Of a stretch of DNA of 64,000 nucleotides, positions 11,101 to 23,183 are shown one piece after another; position 1 is the stretch's first letter, and each line of letters starts with the position of its first letter. The notes beneath the pieces were generated by a model. It ran no database searches, was not told the DNA's origin, and saw only the letters and a program-made list of their open reading frames with translations. The DNA is from Tricholoma matsutake. Taxonomy: Eukaryota; Basidiomycota; Agaricomycetes; Agaricales; Tricholomataceae. The DNA lies in NCBI GenBank assembly GCA_026075535.2, contig AP026538.1, positions 12,214,001-12,278,000 on the forward strand. Reading direction: 5' to 3'. A program made the position numbers and the translations under genes.

Positions 11101-12294
11101 GTTCAAGATCTTGTCCACTTTGGATGAGCAAGCTTCAATCCCCTCCTGAGAGATTTGGTGCCCCAGGAAGATTATTTCTGTAAGGTAGAACTTTGATTTC
11201 TTTGAATTGCAGTACAGACAATCTCTGCGCAGTGTTTCCATCACTTTCTCAATGTGCATAGTGTGTTCCCTCAAAGTGTTGGAGTAGATTACTATGTCAT
11301 TGAGGTATATGTGGCAAAAGATTCTGAGGAAAGGACACAGACAAGCAGTAACCTGGTGCTGATGTATGGGAGGAGAGTTGTGGAGACCCTAAGGCATGAC
11401 AACCCATTCGTATAATCCCAGAGGTGTGGTGACTGCCATTAGATGTATGCTCTCAGGATCCATTTTTGTATGAAAAAAGCTGTCAGTCATGTCCAGTTTG
11501 CTCCATATTTTGCTGCATCCAGTGTCAGCTAGGATATTGTTGACACGAGGTAGTGGATGGGAATCCATGACAGTATTCGCATTCAGTTGTTGATAGTCAT
11601 TTACCCAATGTGGCAGGACACTGTTATCTGCTTTACACACAAGGAATGTGGGGGACACGTGTTCAGATGATGATGGATGAATGCATCTGGCTTCAAGGTG
11701 TTTTTGAATTAAAGTGCTCCATGCCTCGTGATACTTCTGTGGGCAAGAGTAGTTTCAAGTGGTAATTGTCCTATTCACATCTTTCAGTTTAATTTTGCAT
11801 TGTACTGTATCAGGCATTTCATCTACATGTGGGATCAGTGTGAACACATCTGCATATTTATTGTGGATGTAAACATTCATTTTTTCTAACTGTTCAATGG
11901 CCCCCAGCTGTTCAACACATCCTCGAATTGCCGCAATTACATTGATGTTATTCACAGGCTCACACAAGGCATCAATCAATGGTCGACAAATTGCACACAT
12001 CTCTTTTAACTCAGCTAACAGCAGTTTGCAGTTTGCAACACTTGTCGAGATAATGTTTCATAGTTTAACAATAGGTTTATGTACAGGTGGAGCTAAAGGA
12101 TGTAGGAGGTCGAACTTTGCAATCATATCTATGGTGGAACCATCACAGACATTTACTGTGATGTTGTTATGATACAGGAAAGGCAGTCCAAGAACAATCA
12201 GATGACACAAACCAGGTGCTACAAGTGTGCAAACAGTCCAAGCTGAATACCAATTATTGTGGTCATGTAATTTAAGTTTTACTGTAAGACTCAC
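8125..12294 (-). pseudogene. pol: Chromovirus pol polyprotein (PR-RT-RNaseH-INT-chromodomain), broken
   Basis: Reading minus strand from 12294. The C-terminal part of an aspartic protease (LGLPFLYHNNI) is at 12058-12294. A linker follows at 11755-12000, then RT at 11389-11658 (WVNDYQQLNANTV, LDMTDSFFHTKM, TTPLGLYEWVVMP) and 10591-11274 (FLGHQIS, FLGLVCYIATFLP). RNase H is at 10600-10830 and 10129-10575 (VTCNAS, YTDHKTL, GEDNTVTDAL). The integrase core is split as 9215-9457 (CLDFIGP) and 8589-9212 (ISDHDKLF, TYHSQTDGASERTNKT), giving D, D and E. A chromodomain-like tail at 8200-8350 (YQYLVWWAGYSEANDLWLP) is broken by a TGA. The protein is cut by frameshifts, stops and the hAT insertion; the RT stretch that would hold YxDD (about 11275-11388) is not open. 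Confidence 0.85.
9361..10077. mobile_element. hAT-like non-autonomous element 2 (717 bp)
   Basis: Ends TAGTGCTTAAAGGTCC and the inverted GGACTTTAAGCACTA are flanked by the 8-bp duplication ATTAGGGC (9353-9360 and 10078-10085). The ends match element 1 at 2676. Inside is a roughly 70-bp hairpin (arms about 9521-9592 and 9600-9680) and a second copy of one arm at about 9780-9840, all carrying GGTGATATCTCACTCAATTC. No coding capacity. It splits the integrase of the surrounding chromovirus. Confidence 0.9.
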
Positions 12295-12474
12295 ATTGAT
12301 ATACCAGAATGATAGGACAATGTTGTGGTATTAAGAGAGAGCTATACAGGAGTAGATAACAAGCAGAGTGAATGGGGGAAAAAGGAAGAATGGGGAATCC
12401 TAATGCAACATGTAGTTGATATGGTAAGTTGAACCATACAAATAAGAGTAAACATGTATGTAAGCAGGCTTACA
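12283..12474 (-). repeat. 5' LTR of the chromovirus
   Basis: 192 bp, TGTAAGCCTG...GTCTTACA in element orientation. The protease frame starts inside its inner edge, so the usual PBS-gag interval is absent. Confidence 0.85.
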
Positions 12475-13799
12475 TCATGCTCTTAAAATCAAAGTTTACT
12501 TTGACTGTTGATCTTCCCATCAGCATTGATCCATGGATGCTGGTCTTATCTGTACACAGTGATTGTCTAGGCAGAGAATGGCTTCACATATGGGCTGGGG
12601 AGTGGTTGGAAACTGAAGCAAGTGTGACATCCATGCTTCTCACAGTTTTTTGGTATCTGACTAGATTAATTATAGATGGTCTCCAGTGGAATATAATGTT
12701 TCCCTGCCTGTAGACTAGGATGTGAAACTCCTCACATATCTGTGCCTGCCTTAATGAGACCGATGATGTTCAGACCAGCAAGAAAAGAGTTTTGAGTGTA
12801 GAGGTTGAAAGATTGCTTCCCATGCTGCCCACTTCAACACCCGAAATAATATTCATAAAACTCTTAAAAGTTATTTTAGTATCACTAGCTTCCTTTTAGA
12901 AAGCTATCTCATTAGCATTGTAATCAATGAATTTATTTACATGATAAGCCTCGAAACCATCCAAAGACCAAACATGAAGAAAATTAATGGGAAGATAGCA
13001 AGATCCATAAACAGGAACAAGATGGGCACCCCGAACAAGTGAATCTAGGTGAAGGACAGAACACAATCACTTATTGTTCACATCAAGCTCTGGCTCCACA
13101 ATCCACATCCCACTTTGCACATCAGGATTATCTCACACTTTCTTGAACCACTCCACAAGTGCACAAGGATATGTTACTCTGCCATACTTGAAAGAGAAAA
13201 GAAGGTGGATGTGCACCACACTCATCCCATGGAAATGTTCCTGGTCATCATCATCAACAACATATACACAGTCATGTCATGGTCACCCCACCACCTAGAG
13301 TTGCATCATATCTGCTCCCATCGCATGCCATGAATGCCAGAGGGATCACTAGGTAGATCCCTGTAGGTTGGTTATGTAATCATAATACACAATATAACCA
13401 TTACACCACAGTACCTTGTGTAAGGTATCATCTACTTGTGTTAGGTACTGTGGTGCAGCTGTGTGGAAGGATGCCGAGTTTGGCAGCCTACACTAGACTT
13501 AGGTTTACTAAAAGACAGGATCAATTTATCTTCATTGCATGGAAGTAGGAACCATAAGTTACTACAAATAAAGGAATAGGAAGTTACTATACCTTCATTG
13601 CATGGAAGTAGGAATGAAGGTTAAGGGATAAGAAATAAGTAATATATAAGAAAAAGATTGACCATGTAAGTCAAAGGCCACATCAAGCATAGTGTGTGAT
13701 TTGGGAAGGCTGCATCGGGCATAGTCACATAATAGGAAGGTACTGCATCAATAGGATAATGTCAGCACTGCTGGATGTGGATAGAAGAGTAATAAGGAT
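12475..13799. other. No gene recognised
   Basis: Only short, uncharacteristic frames. A 21-bp direct repeat TTCATTGCATGGAAGTAGGA occurs at about 13531 and 13593. An imperfect inverted repeat around CACAGTACCT/AGGTACTGTG (13415-13455) may be tRNA- or MITE-derived. Confidence 0.4.
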
Positions 13800-14170
13800 G
13801 TATGGTGCCATTGCCAGGATGCATGTCGCCAGTTGTTGTTGTTGTATTTGCCGGTGGATGTGCCGGCAGCGAGGGTGATTGTGTTGGCAATGTGTGTGGC
13901 TGTGTCAGTGCCGCAGGAGTGTGTTGGCAGTGTAGTGTGGCCATAACTCACTGTAACACAGACATTGGTATATCTGGTGTTGGTGAGTTGTTTATACGCC
14001 GTAGGTGGCTATGCTATTGCCGGTGGCTGTGCCGGCGGCGAGGGTGGTTGTGTCGGCGAGGTGTGTGGCTGTGCCGGCGCCGTGGAAGTGTGTAATGGTG
14101 GTGTAGGTAAATTAACTTGTCATAATGTCGTGAGTCTGTGGGGCCAGACTTACACTGTGTATGACAAAGC
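13800..14170. repeat. G/T-rich degenerate minisatellite with module boundary
   Basis: Repeated GTGCCGGCGGCGAGGGTGGTTGTG-like units (degenerate). It ends with ATGACAAAGCATATAGCTGCG (14159-14180), the boundary sequence also found beside the GC-rich modules at 5742, 17909 and 27360. No protein call. Confidence 0.4.
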
Positions 14171-15339
14171 ATATAGCTGCGTTGATAGGTCCACCTTGTT
14201 GTTCAAGCTCGGAAAACACATCTACAATCGTTGTCGAAGCTCTACAAACCCATACAAACCCCTCCAAAGCTCTACAAACCTCTACAAAGTAACAAAAATG
14301 CTTCAAAAATCTTTGCAACACTTTGAAATTCTTTGTATGCCTTTGGCCGCCATAATACAATTCCCCTGACCTTTGTACAGCTCAGGATATACACTTGGAA
14401 CATCGTCGATGAGTTCCAGACCAGTTTCGAGCAATATCGCACCAATTTCGGGCCATGAACAAAGTCCAAAGAAACTTCAAAAATCTTCGAAAAACCTCAA
14501 ACCTCGAAAAACATCTTTGGACACAGTATTTCCTATTCAAATAATTCCTTAAAACTCCTTGAAATTCCTTTAAATTCCTCGAAATTCTTTGCATTACGCT
14601 ATTCTCACTCTCATTACCCTCGATTCGCCTTTCCTTCACTTCTACTACTCATCTAGTCCCCCAATCTTGAGTCTGAACATATTTGCGCACTCCGAATTCA
14701 TCGATCTAGCCACAAAATACTCCGAAATTCCATGAAACACATTCTTTTAGCTTTGAACTGCTTTGACAAGCAGTTGTACTATGACTATTTGATGGTTGGT
14801 CTGACAGGTGACATCTAGAGGGCCTCGCATCCTTCCTCTGACTTGTGTTATACCATCCAAAGCCATTTAGTAGGTTTTGTTTGGGTTTCTGGGTTGAGCA
14901 TCATCACTGCAGCAACAGGGAAGGTACGTAACTGGTTCAAAAATGATGTCATACATGCTGCCTTAGGTGATCATGAGGTTCCAGGTTCACAATGTTCAAA
15001 CCTTGAACCACTGCCAGTCTTTAACAGTAAAGGTATTGAAGTAGAACCCAAATAGATGTGTTTGAAGATGAGGGCAATGAGCCAGGGAATGAAGCTGGTA
15101 CTCTGACATTGACTTATGGACTATTGGAATTGAAATGCAATGCATTGCATCTTATTACAATGTGTTACGATTGTCTACAATAAATTTGACCTGCCTCACA
15201 TGCATAGATGGCAGTGCAACAGCTTGTATAACATTGCAACAAGTTGCAGGGAGTTGCCAGATTTTGGCCTTTCTGTTGATGACTAACAAGCCTTCTCTTT
15301 TGCCAAGTTTTGTTTGTGTCATGAAAAACAAGGGAGGGC
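14171..15339. other. No gene recognised; short oligonucleotide repeats
   Basis: 14222-14290 repeats AGCTCTACAAACC/CCATACAAACC-type units; 14520-14600 repeats TCCTTGAAATTCCTT-like units. A 70-codon frame at 14843-15055 has no recognisable motif. Confidence 0.35.
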
Positions 15340-15507
15340 CAGCCTCCTTCCCATGCCCTACTTTGCAGTTGAGAAAAAAAAACATTTATCTAATCTAATC
15401 TGTATGACAAATTTATTGAAAGTCTGTAACTCTATTTTTTTCAACTCCCATAGTCAGATAAATGTTTCTTTTTCTCAACCGCGAAGTAGGGCATGGGAAG
15501 GAGGCTG
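15340..15507. mobile_element. 168-bp MITE with long TIRs
   Basis: TIRs of about 55 bp begin CAGCCTCCTTCCCATGCCC on both sides (right end reverse-complemented). They are flanked by AGGGAGGGC at 15331-15339 and 15508-15516, that is 8 or 9 bp. The CAG start and about 8-bp duplication suggest hAT. No coding capacity. Confidence 0.85.
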
Positions 15508-15516
15508 AGGGAGGGC

Positions 15517-16670
15517 TATCGTCAATTGGCAATGACCAACTTTGAATCCACATTACAGTGAGTGCCTTCAAAGAGCTACACTAACCCTTAAACTATTGAC
15601 TCTGACTTGATACCACTCAGATATTTGGTTCTACTATGTAAAATTACATCTGTGCCATACAAAGGCTGTAGTCTCTTCAGTCTGGCACTGTGTTGCAATG
15701 CAGGTACAAAATGTTCTGAGTTCTCAATATCGAGGACTTGGTCTTATACCAACCTGGACCTGCCAAAAAAAATGGGTCAGACATCTATTCATGTGGTTTA
15801 AGCTGGTTGGACTTTGAAAAATGCAGTGCTCAGATCTCAGATTCTGTACTTCTTGTTGTACATGTACGACTATGGTACCATTCCATTCAATTCGGCAGTC
15901 ATGTGTCATGGACCTCCAAAACCCCTAAATGTCATGGATGTCATGGAGCTTTGGACCAAGTGCCGAAATCATCTGGAAATTCAAAAAAAAACCCTAAAAA
16001 TGTGCAAAAAATGGGGTTTTTTCCCTGGTAGCTTATTCACGTGTTTGATGAAAAAATAATAAGTGTCAGACAACATGCTCATCAAGTCATTTACTGGGAG
16101 GTGGCTGTCAAACAGCCAAACATGCTGACCAACCATTTACATTCCCACATTGGTTTCCATCAATTTCAAGTAAGCTGTCATCCTCCCAGTCATCATCATC
16201 ATTGTGCCACCAGAATCCCTCTCTATTGTAATGCTTTCTGACAAATTTCCATCTCTTTCTGAGGTTTGTGACAGTGGGTGTGAGGCAAGGGGGTGCTGGC
16301 CTGGGAATCCTGTACTGGTACCTGGTTAGTTAGTCCAGCCACAAGGCTGCAAAAAAAAAATGGATGCCTCCATAACAGGGCCTCAGACCACCAAATTAAG
16401 TATACTAGAACATATTGTGATATACTGATAGTGTATGGAGTGGTTTGGCTCCAAGAGGGACTATAAAGCACCAAGAACCAGGTGAAATAACATATTTGGG
16501 CAATTTTTTTCCTTGCATAATCAGCCAAGACCAGGGTGCAGCACATTTGGGGCACATTCTCTTTAGAAGCAAGATATTATGGATTCTAGTCAAGCATCTA
16601 CAGTATGTGTTATAATTTCCAGGTATAAAAGTGAACATTGATAATATAATCAAGACTAGTGCCAAAGGGT
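15517..16670. other. No gene recognised
   Basis: Upstream flank of the disrupted zinc-finger gene. The hydrophobic minus-strand frame 16405-16860 is largely opposite the zinc-finger exon and is not supported. Confidence 0.35.
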
Positions 16671-17036
16671 ACCTGTCCTTGATGCGGAGGGATATGCAGT
16701 GTGTCCAGATTGTGATAGCCATGTAAACCATGGTACAATTTGGCTTGCCAATCTTGAAAAGGGCCATTGCAGAAAGAAAGGCTCCAAAGCTGCACAGGAA
16801 AAACGAGATAAAGAGGAAGGATGGAAGCATACTCAACTTCTTGAAACCAAAAACTGCCATTGTCCAAGGTCTTTACACTCCCCCCCATATTCTGATAGGA
16901 ATCCAATGATTCCTATGATTCCAATTGGACTCCAACCATATTCCGATGTCATTTTCACCAGCCAAATTGACATGAAATAACAGGTTTAGTCCTAGTCCAG
17001 TCCAATGTATTCCAATCGGACTATCAGAATTTCCTA

Positions 17037-17658
17037 AGGTAGAAGACATCCATAACCTGCCAACATCACGTGGACAGTGTGACAACTGCCAAATTGGTAA
17101 ATTTTGCACCAAAATGGGAAAAATGCTCCCCAGAACTTCACATATGCAGTTTATACAAAATATAGTCAATAGGAATTGGTCTAAATATGTACTAGAAGGT
17201 TCCCAGAAGGTCAATTTTATGTAAAATGATGTTCTCAAATTGGAATTCAAAAGTTTATAGATAACATGTCATATTTGGCAATTCCACCTGTGCAACACCT
17301 CCTGCATGCACTGGCTGCATGGGGACAAAGTGCAAAGGCAGCTTAGCACAGCTATCAAATTTCACACATTATAGTACATAGTTTAGATGATCATCATAGG
17401 TGTATTGACAGTTGATCAATCAGTACATAGTTATAATCATTTATGGTTGAATTCCTCACTCAATACTTATTCCTACATGATGTGGTTTGGAATACAAGGC
17501 CTCTACATGTATCCAAAGGGTTCGTATCAAACAAAACTGGAAGAATCTTGTCTCAACATGTTCTAGAGCTGTTTCGAAGAATTTTCGCCTTTTTTGGTGT
17601 GTTACCATCACAAAAGTAATGACACACGATGTTGGCGGGTTATGGATGTCTTCTACCT
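17037..17658. mobile_element. Tc1/mariner-type MITE (622 bp)
   Basis: TIRs of about 30 bp start AGGTAGAAGACATCCATAAC on both sides, with TA duplicated at 17035-17036 and 17659-17660. Sister element A has the uninterrupted TTCCTAGGAATTTC at this position, proving the insertion. No open frame of note. Confidence 0.88.
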
Positions 17659-17784
17659 TAGGAATTTCTGATCATAGGAATCACATAGGACTATTCAAAG
17701 TTATGCTAAGACATCAGACAACATAGGATTCTGATAGGAATGAAAGCAGCCCTGCTTAGTAATATAGTAGGAAAAAGTAAGCAT

Positions 17785-17875
17785 GCACACCAGAATTGAA
17801 CCCTTGACACTACAGAAAATTATGTAAGCATAAACTAACAACAATACTGGTAGACTAAACAGTCATTGCAGGTAG
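17785..17875 (-). repeat. tRNA-like segment, copy in element B
   Basis: Diverged partner of 5612-5700, with the B-box-like AGGGTTCAATTCTGG on the minus strand. Not a functional tRNA. Confidence 0.4.
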
Positions 17876-17889
17876 TTGCTCATACTGCA

Positions 17890-19130
17890 CTAGATACCGT
17901 TCCCATGGGTGTGATGACAAAGCACATAGCCCACCACACCTTGCCAGCTCATCACTCCCCACCACCACCATCAATGGTGACCATGGCCCCCACTCCTTCC
18001 CCCCTCTTCCCACAACCCCAACCACATCACCTGACACTCCCACAATGACCACTGCCTCTGCAAACAAGCCACCTGACACACAATGCGGCCCAAATGATGA
18101 TTCAGTAAGTTTTTTTTTGTTTTATTTCTTGTTTTTGTAATCTGACTAATTGTATTTCTTCTTTTTCAGGTTCTAATCTACTGGTAATGATGGTCGACAA
18201 CACCTAATGATGCACACCCAATGGTGCCACATCATCCAGGCCCAAACAACATGATTGCATCATTTGGGCCCACAGTAAGTTTTTTGTTTTCTTTCATTTC
18301 TTTTCATAAGCTAACTAATGTATTTCTTTTGCTTTCCAGTTTCTTGTAACAAGGGACAGATGCGAGACAATCCCATGCCAATGCTGCCATGTCACAATGG
18401 CACACCACCCACCCCCAGCCTCACAAGCAACTGCTTGTGGGGTGGTTGATGGGTGGAACAATGACAGGGAGGGGAGGGGGTAGACAGGAGGCAGGGGAGA
18501 TGATGAGGGGGAACCCACACCAACCCATGACACCCAGCACCCCCTACTGCTGCCATGAGCAACTGCTCACAGGGTGAATGAGGGGTGCAAGAGTGCATAA
18601 ATGACATGCACAAGGGGGAGGGGAGATGACAGAGGGAGAGAGGAGGGAGGAGGGAATAAAATGATGACAGGGAGGGGGGCACGAGATGACAGCAATGAGA
18701 GGGGGAGGGAACACCACCAACTGCCACAACCATGACCACAAACCACTGCTGCAAGCAACTGCTCATGGGGTAGAAATGGGGCGCAATGGGGAGGGGAGGA
18801 GGTGGTGACAATGACAGGGAGGGGGAAATAAGAGGAGGGAGGGGGAGACAAGGGGAAGGTGACAGCACCAGTGCCAGACAATGGGATGAGGGGGGATGGG
18901 GGGCACAAAATGACCAGGGGGGAGAGATGAGATGAGACAAGGGGCCGATGAGACAAGGGGAACCCAAACAATGCACCACACACCTCCAGCCTGACAAGCA
19001 ACTGCTCATGGGGTGGATGGTGGGTGGAACAATGATGGGGAGCAGGGGAAACAGCACAATGAAACAGCAGTGATGTGACACACCACCACCTCCTCCCCCC
19101 CATTTTGCCAGGGGGGGGGGGTGGGGGGGT
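17890..19130. repeat. GC-rich palindromic module inside element B
   Basis: Same build as 5750-6890. It has two intron-like stretches, 18105-18169 and 18275-18339 (GTAAGT, CTAACTAAT, TTTCAG/TTCCAG). Each follows a GGCCCAAA...TTTGGGCC half or full palindrome. Dyads of the GAGCAACTGCTC type occur near 18426, 18558, 18755 and 18996. Ends in long G/C runs at 19112-19130. Confidence 0.6.
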
Positions 19131-19146
19131 GTTTGTTTTTGGTTTT

Positions 19147-19172
19147 AAATAGTATAATTAAATAGTATAATT
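19147..19172. repeat. AATAGTATAATTA direct repeat
   Basis: Two adjacent units of AATAGTATAATTA, also present in element A at 6903-6930. Marks the right border of the GC-rich module in both sisters. Confidence 0.6.
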
Positions 19173-19341
19173 AATTGTCCGCCCCTGCATTTGTGTGGGG
19201 GTTTTTTTTTCATCTATATTAATTATATTACTCCCTCACTTCTTTACAAGGGAAATTTTTTTATGAGCTCTTGTGAGGACAAAAAATAAGTGAACTATCC
19301 CTAAGTGCCTTAAATGGACATTATATTACATATTTATGAAT

Positions 19342-19428
19342 TCTCCTGTGGCTCAGCTGGTTGAGCACTTGTTTGGTGGTCATATGACTTACATCCCAAG
19401 GTCCATGGTTCAATCACTGCTCTACCCA
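19342..19428 (+). repeat. tRNA-like segment, copy in element B
   Basis: Partner of 7105-7190: TGGCTCAGCTGGTTGAGCAC and ATGGTTCAATCACTG at tRNA-like spacing. Confidence 0.45.
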
Positions 19429-20503
19429 TTTATTTTGTAAGCACTTGGTGAAAATTTCACCAAGTTAAGTCTTCAAAATGGTGGTATACATGTTGGAATT
19501 GCATAGGACTTTACTTGGAATTTACTAGGAAGTTCTTGGAACCAAGAGTATATGGTCATCAAGATACATTCTGATTGGATTCCTATCAGACTCCTAGGAC
19601 TAGTATTGGACTAGTAGGACTCCTATTGGAAAACTCGGACTCCTAGGACTCCAATAGGATTATGGGGGGGAGTGAAAAGTACTGCATTGTCCCATCGATG
19701 GTCAACAGTCCGGCACCAGTTCACAGTTACAAGCTCTCTTTACAGTCAGAGCCTGATGCAAGCTCCACCACTTCCACCACCAATGTGCAAGGCAAAACCA
19801 CTTCTTTGATGTCCCAACCTGTTTGGGGACCAATTTCCAACAGCTTCATCCAGGAGTTGGTCAAAGCTCAAAGCCTTACCAGCAAGTGTCCCTGAAGCAT
19901 CAGAGTTTGATAAGCTGGCAGTGTTTGGAGGAAGCCCAAAGGAATTTGATGACCCCACCTTGGATGCTGATGAGCTATGGGAGGTGACACTGAACAGCAT
20001 CTTAAAGTCAATGCTGGGCTGGGGAATCGAAGGGAAAATAGACAACATCATCTGTCATGGGAAATGGGGGGCTAGATGGCACGGTGAATTTTGCAATGTA
20101 CTTTGTGGATGAATGGGGCATGAGTGGAGGGCTGTTTGAAGGGAAGTGACAAATCTCATGATAGCTCAAGAAAAGGTGAGTGAAAGTTAAATATCATCAA
20201 ACAAATTACTCACAAATGTATGCAGAGTGCCAGGAAACCTGTTACAATTTTGCTATCATAACCTGCGATGACTAAAGCATACTCCAGTGAGACCAGGTAT
20301 TTCATTTTTCTTTCCCTCCACTCATAACATGACCCAGACTGATAGGGACCCTCTGATCTGACTCCCACTGATTGACTGGCTGTGCCACGGCAGTCCTTGA
20401 CATCGGACCCTTGACATCGGATCTGTGACATCAGACGCCTCATGCTTGGCATGAGGCTTATCTTCTATTGTTCTCTGACATGCTGCACCGCAGCACTCCA
20501 TGC

Positions 20504-23183
20504 ACTATGGGGCCCGAGGGGTAGAAAACTATCCCACATTTCATACCTTTAGATAGTGTAAAATGATATATTTATGGTATAGTTTTCATGTATTGATAAA
20601 CCCCAAAATGGAATAAGTTTCATCAGGAGTTGGCATGAAAATCTACCACTAAGAGGAGTGAAAAAGAATGCCTTTTCCTACCTGTAAGGGATGAGTCGAT
20701 GGGATGAAAACCTCCCACATTTTGTCCCCAGTTCATCCCACACCAAATTCATCCCATGGGATGGTTTTCGTGTTTATATGGGCATAAATAACACCCCTCT
20801 ACCTGGGTTGAATTTCATCAACTTTACAGGGGTTTAAGAGGAATGAAAGAACCTGCCAATAATGTTTTTTCATCCCATTGATAGAATAGTTTCATCATGT
20901 ATCAGAGTAAATTTCAAGCCACTAAGATACAAAATCTACTCAAAAGAAGCGAAAAAAATACCCCAGACCCCTGATGCCTCATTGTCGGCCTGTTGTCCCA
21001 TCATGTCCCTGTCATCGTCATCCCTGTCCCTGTCCCCCTCGCCATGTCATCTCCGCCTCCTACATACCAGCCTTACTCCCTATGAGCAGTTGCTCATAGT
21101 GGAGGGGTCTGTTGCCATGGCCTGGTCATCTTGGTGGTGGTGCTGGGTGCCGGGTTGCACTTGTTGTCACCCTCGTCCCCATTGTCAGAGGATGCACCCA
21201 TGATCCACCCCACGAGCAGTTGCTCATGGACGTGTGGCGGGTGCTGGTTCATCATGCCCTGGGGAAGGTGGTGGGGGGTCATCAGCGTGAGGCAGCGGGT
21301 AAAAGAGGGGTGGGGTGCATACCTGCCCTATATGGGCCTCTGAGCGCTGTCCCCTCCCATCGCCATCTGTTCCCTGCTCCACCCCTCTTGTTTCCTCCTT
21401 CGTTCATCACCCGGGGTGTGGGGTGCCCGTTTTCGGGGTGATTCCTCGAGTTTTTTCCCTAAAAAATCAATTAATCTAATGGTTAGTATGATTGAATATA
21501 AAGAAAGAAAAGAAAAAAACTTACATGCCCCAAACGACGATACACATCGCATATCGTCAGTTGGGGTCAGGGTGCCTGTTTTCAGTGTAGCTGGTCCAGT
21601 TTTTCCCTAGAAAATGAAGTAGAATGGTTTATTAGTACAATTGAATAAGAAAAAAAGAAAAGAAAAAAAACTTTTGGCCATCGTGGGGCTCGTTTGCAAG
21701 TGTCATTGTCATGCCCCCTTGTTGTCGTGTTGTCCCCCTCATCGTCCCATCACCATAGATGCCCACAATCCACCCTATGAGCAGGTGCTCATAGGCATGG
21801 GGTGGGTGTCATCCCCCTCCATTGTTGTGTCGTCCCCCCTCCCCTGTGTCCCATCATCGTCCTGCTGGTGCTGGTGCTGGCAGTGTCATCCCCTCCCCAC
21901 CCTGTCGTCGTAGACAGGCTGCACCTGCGATCCCACCCTATGAGCAGTTGCTCATAGGCATGGGGGCGGGTGCCATGTCATCCACAGCGGCGTGGTGTGG
22001 GGCGTGGATGGCGTTGGCGGTGAGCACCCATGATCCACCCCATGAGCAATCGCTCGTGGGCATGGGGCGGATGTTTCTCAGATGTCATTGTTGAGCTCTG
22101 GGGAAGGAGGTGGGGGCGTTGTCAGCGTGACATGGCAGGTAATCGAGGGGGTGGTGTACTTACCTGGTGGGTCCCACTATATGGGCCTCCCACTGCCATC
22201 CTGTCTTCTGTCACCATCATCGTCATTGTCGCCCATCTCTGCCCCTCCCGTTTGTCATTTGTCGTTCCTGTCATTCCCATCATGCGTCATAGGCCTCATT
22301 TTTTCCCTAAACATAAAGTCATAGTTTAGTTAGTAAAATGAACACAAATTATAGCAGAAAAAAACTTACTATGGCCCAAACAACGATTCACGTTGTTTGG
22401 GCCACGTTGTGAGCGAGGTAGCTCGTTTGTGGCCACAGGTGGTGTTGCTGGTGTTGTGTTTGTTGTCATGGGAGTCAGCGTTGACAGCATTGGGGTCATG
22501 GGAAGAGAGAGGAGAGAGGGGGGACGTCGTCATTGTCGATGGTGGTGGTCATGGTGAGGTGAGATGGCGGCATGGTGGTTATGGTTGATGTTGATGTGAC
22601 GTGATGTTCAACATTCATCATGTGATGTGTTGAGGGTGGGCTGCAAATGACTTGTCAGTAAAACAATTACAACACAAATGAAAAATCCCCTTTTTTGGGA
22701 TGAAAAAAATTCTCTTAACACTTGTAATCCTGAAGTGTGAAAAGTATCCTCTCATTCTGACTGAAAACAATAACAATAATACCTGAGGAAGGAACAGTCA
22801 ATTCAATATTTAATGAAAGAAATTTCCCTACTAAAATCATCTCATAATAGTATGAAATTTGTATTTTATTTCAGGCTGAAAACACACCGTGTTATTCACA
22901 CCTTTGTGGCAGGAAACACTATCCCATAAATTGTTGAAAGGTTTGATGAAAATTCACACATGAAGATGGTTGCAAATCCATACCCTCATCTTGGATTAAA
23001 ATTATCCCCTGTATTTCATCCCCTTGTAAAATGAAAATTCATCCCATTAGGTTAAGAATATTTTGTAACGTAACACATATGAACTCCATCCCTTGGATGG
23101 CTGAAATATTTGGGATGAAAATTCATCCCAAATTCATCCACCCTGAATTCAGCCAATAGTCTTAACAAAACCACAGCCATAGT
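20504..23183 (+). mobile_element. Family X non-coding element, copy 2 (complete, 2680 bp)
   Basis: Begins ACTATGGGGCC and ends GGCTGTGG-type sequence closing in CCATAGT, a short inverted repeat. It is flanked by the 4-bp duplication ATGC (20500-20503 and 23184-23187). The host gene reads CACTCCATGC|AACTCACAG when the element is removed. Copy 1 also sits next to GCAT, so the target may be preferred. It carries the empty sites for three insertions seen in copy 1. No protein recognised; TTCATCCCA/TGGGATGAA motifs crowd both ends. Confidence 0.88.
21060..22620. repeat. GC-rich palindromic module inside family X copy 2
   Basis: Inverted, uninterrupted counterpart of 800-2340. The intron-like stretches lie here on the minus strand (ends near 21462, 21608 and 22306). 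The long frames on both strands in both copies are not treated as genes: no family is recognised, the composition is skewed and they are broken by the intron-like units. Confidence 0.6.

Larger units (their letters stand above)
7849..12474 (-). mobile_element. Ty3/gypsy chromovirus, gag-less and decayed
   Basis: Two 192-bp LTRs (7849-8040 and 12283-12474) bound a minus-strand pol in the order protease, reverse transcriptase, RNase H, integrase, chromodomain. The LTRs run TGTAAG...CTTACA. A purine-rich tract (GTGGGAGGG in element orientation) abuts the 3' LTR at 8041, as expected for a polypurine tract. Gag and the primer-binding region are missing: the protease segment begins directly at the 5' LTR. 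No matching target duplication is seen (ATCAA versus TCATG), which suggests recombination or deletion. A hAT-like element interrupts pol at 9361-10077. Confidence 0.88.
16866..19684 (+). mobile_element. hAT-like non-autonomous element B
   Basis: Sister of element A (5297-7471), with the same CTTTACACTCCCCCCCATAT ends and internal order. Flanked by the 8-bp duplication CATTGTCC (16858-16865 and 19685-19692), and the host gene frame reads through the joined flanks. It is longer than A because of a 622-bp TA-flanked element at 17037-17658; without it the length is about 2195 bp against 2175 bp. No transposase. Confidence 0.88.

Noticed and set aside
16405..16860. Hydrophobic minus-strand frame resembling a membrane protein
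   Set aside because: Opposite strand of the zinc-finger exon, whose protein motifs and continuation across a target duplication are much better supported.
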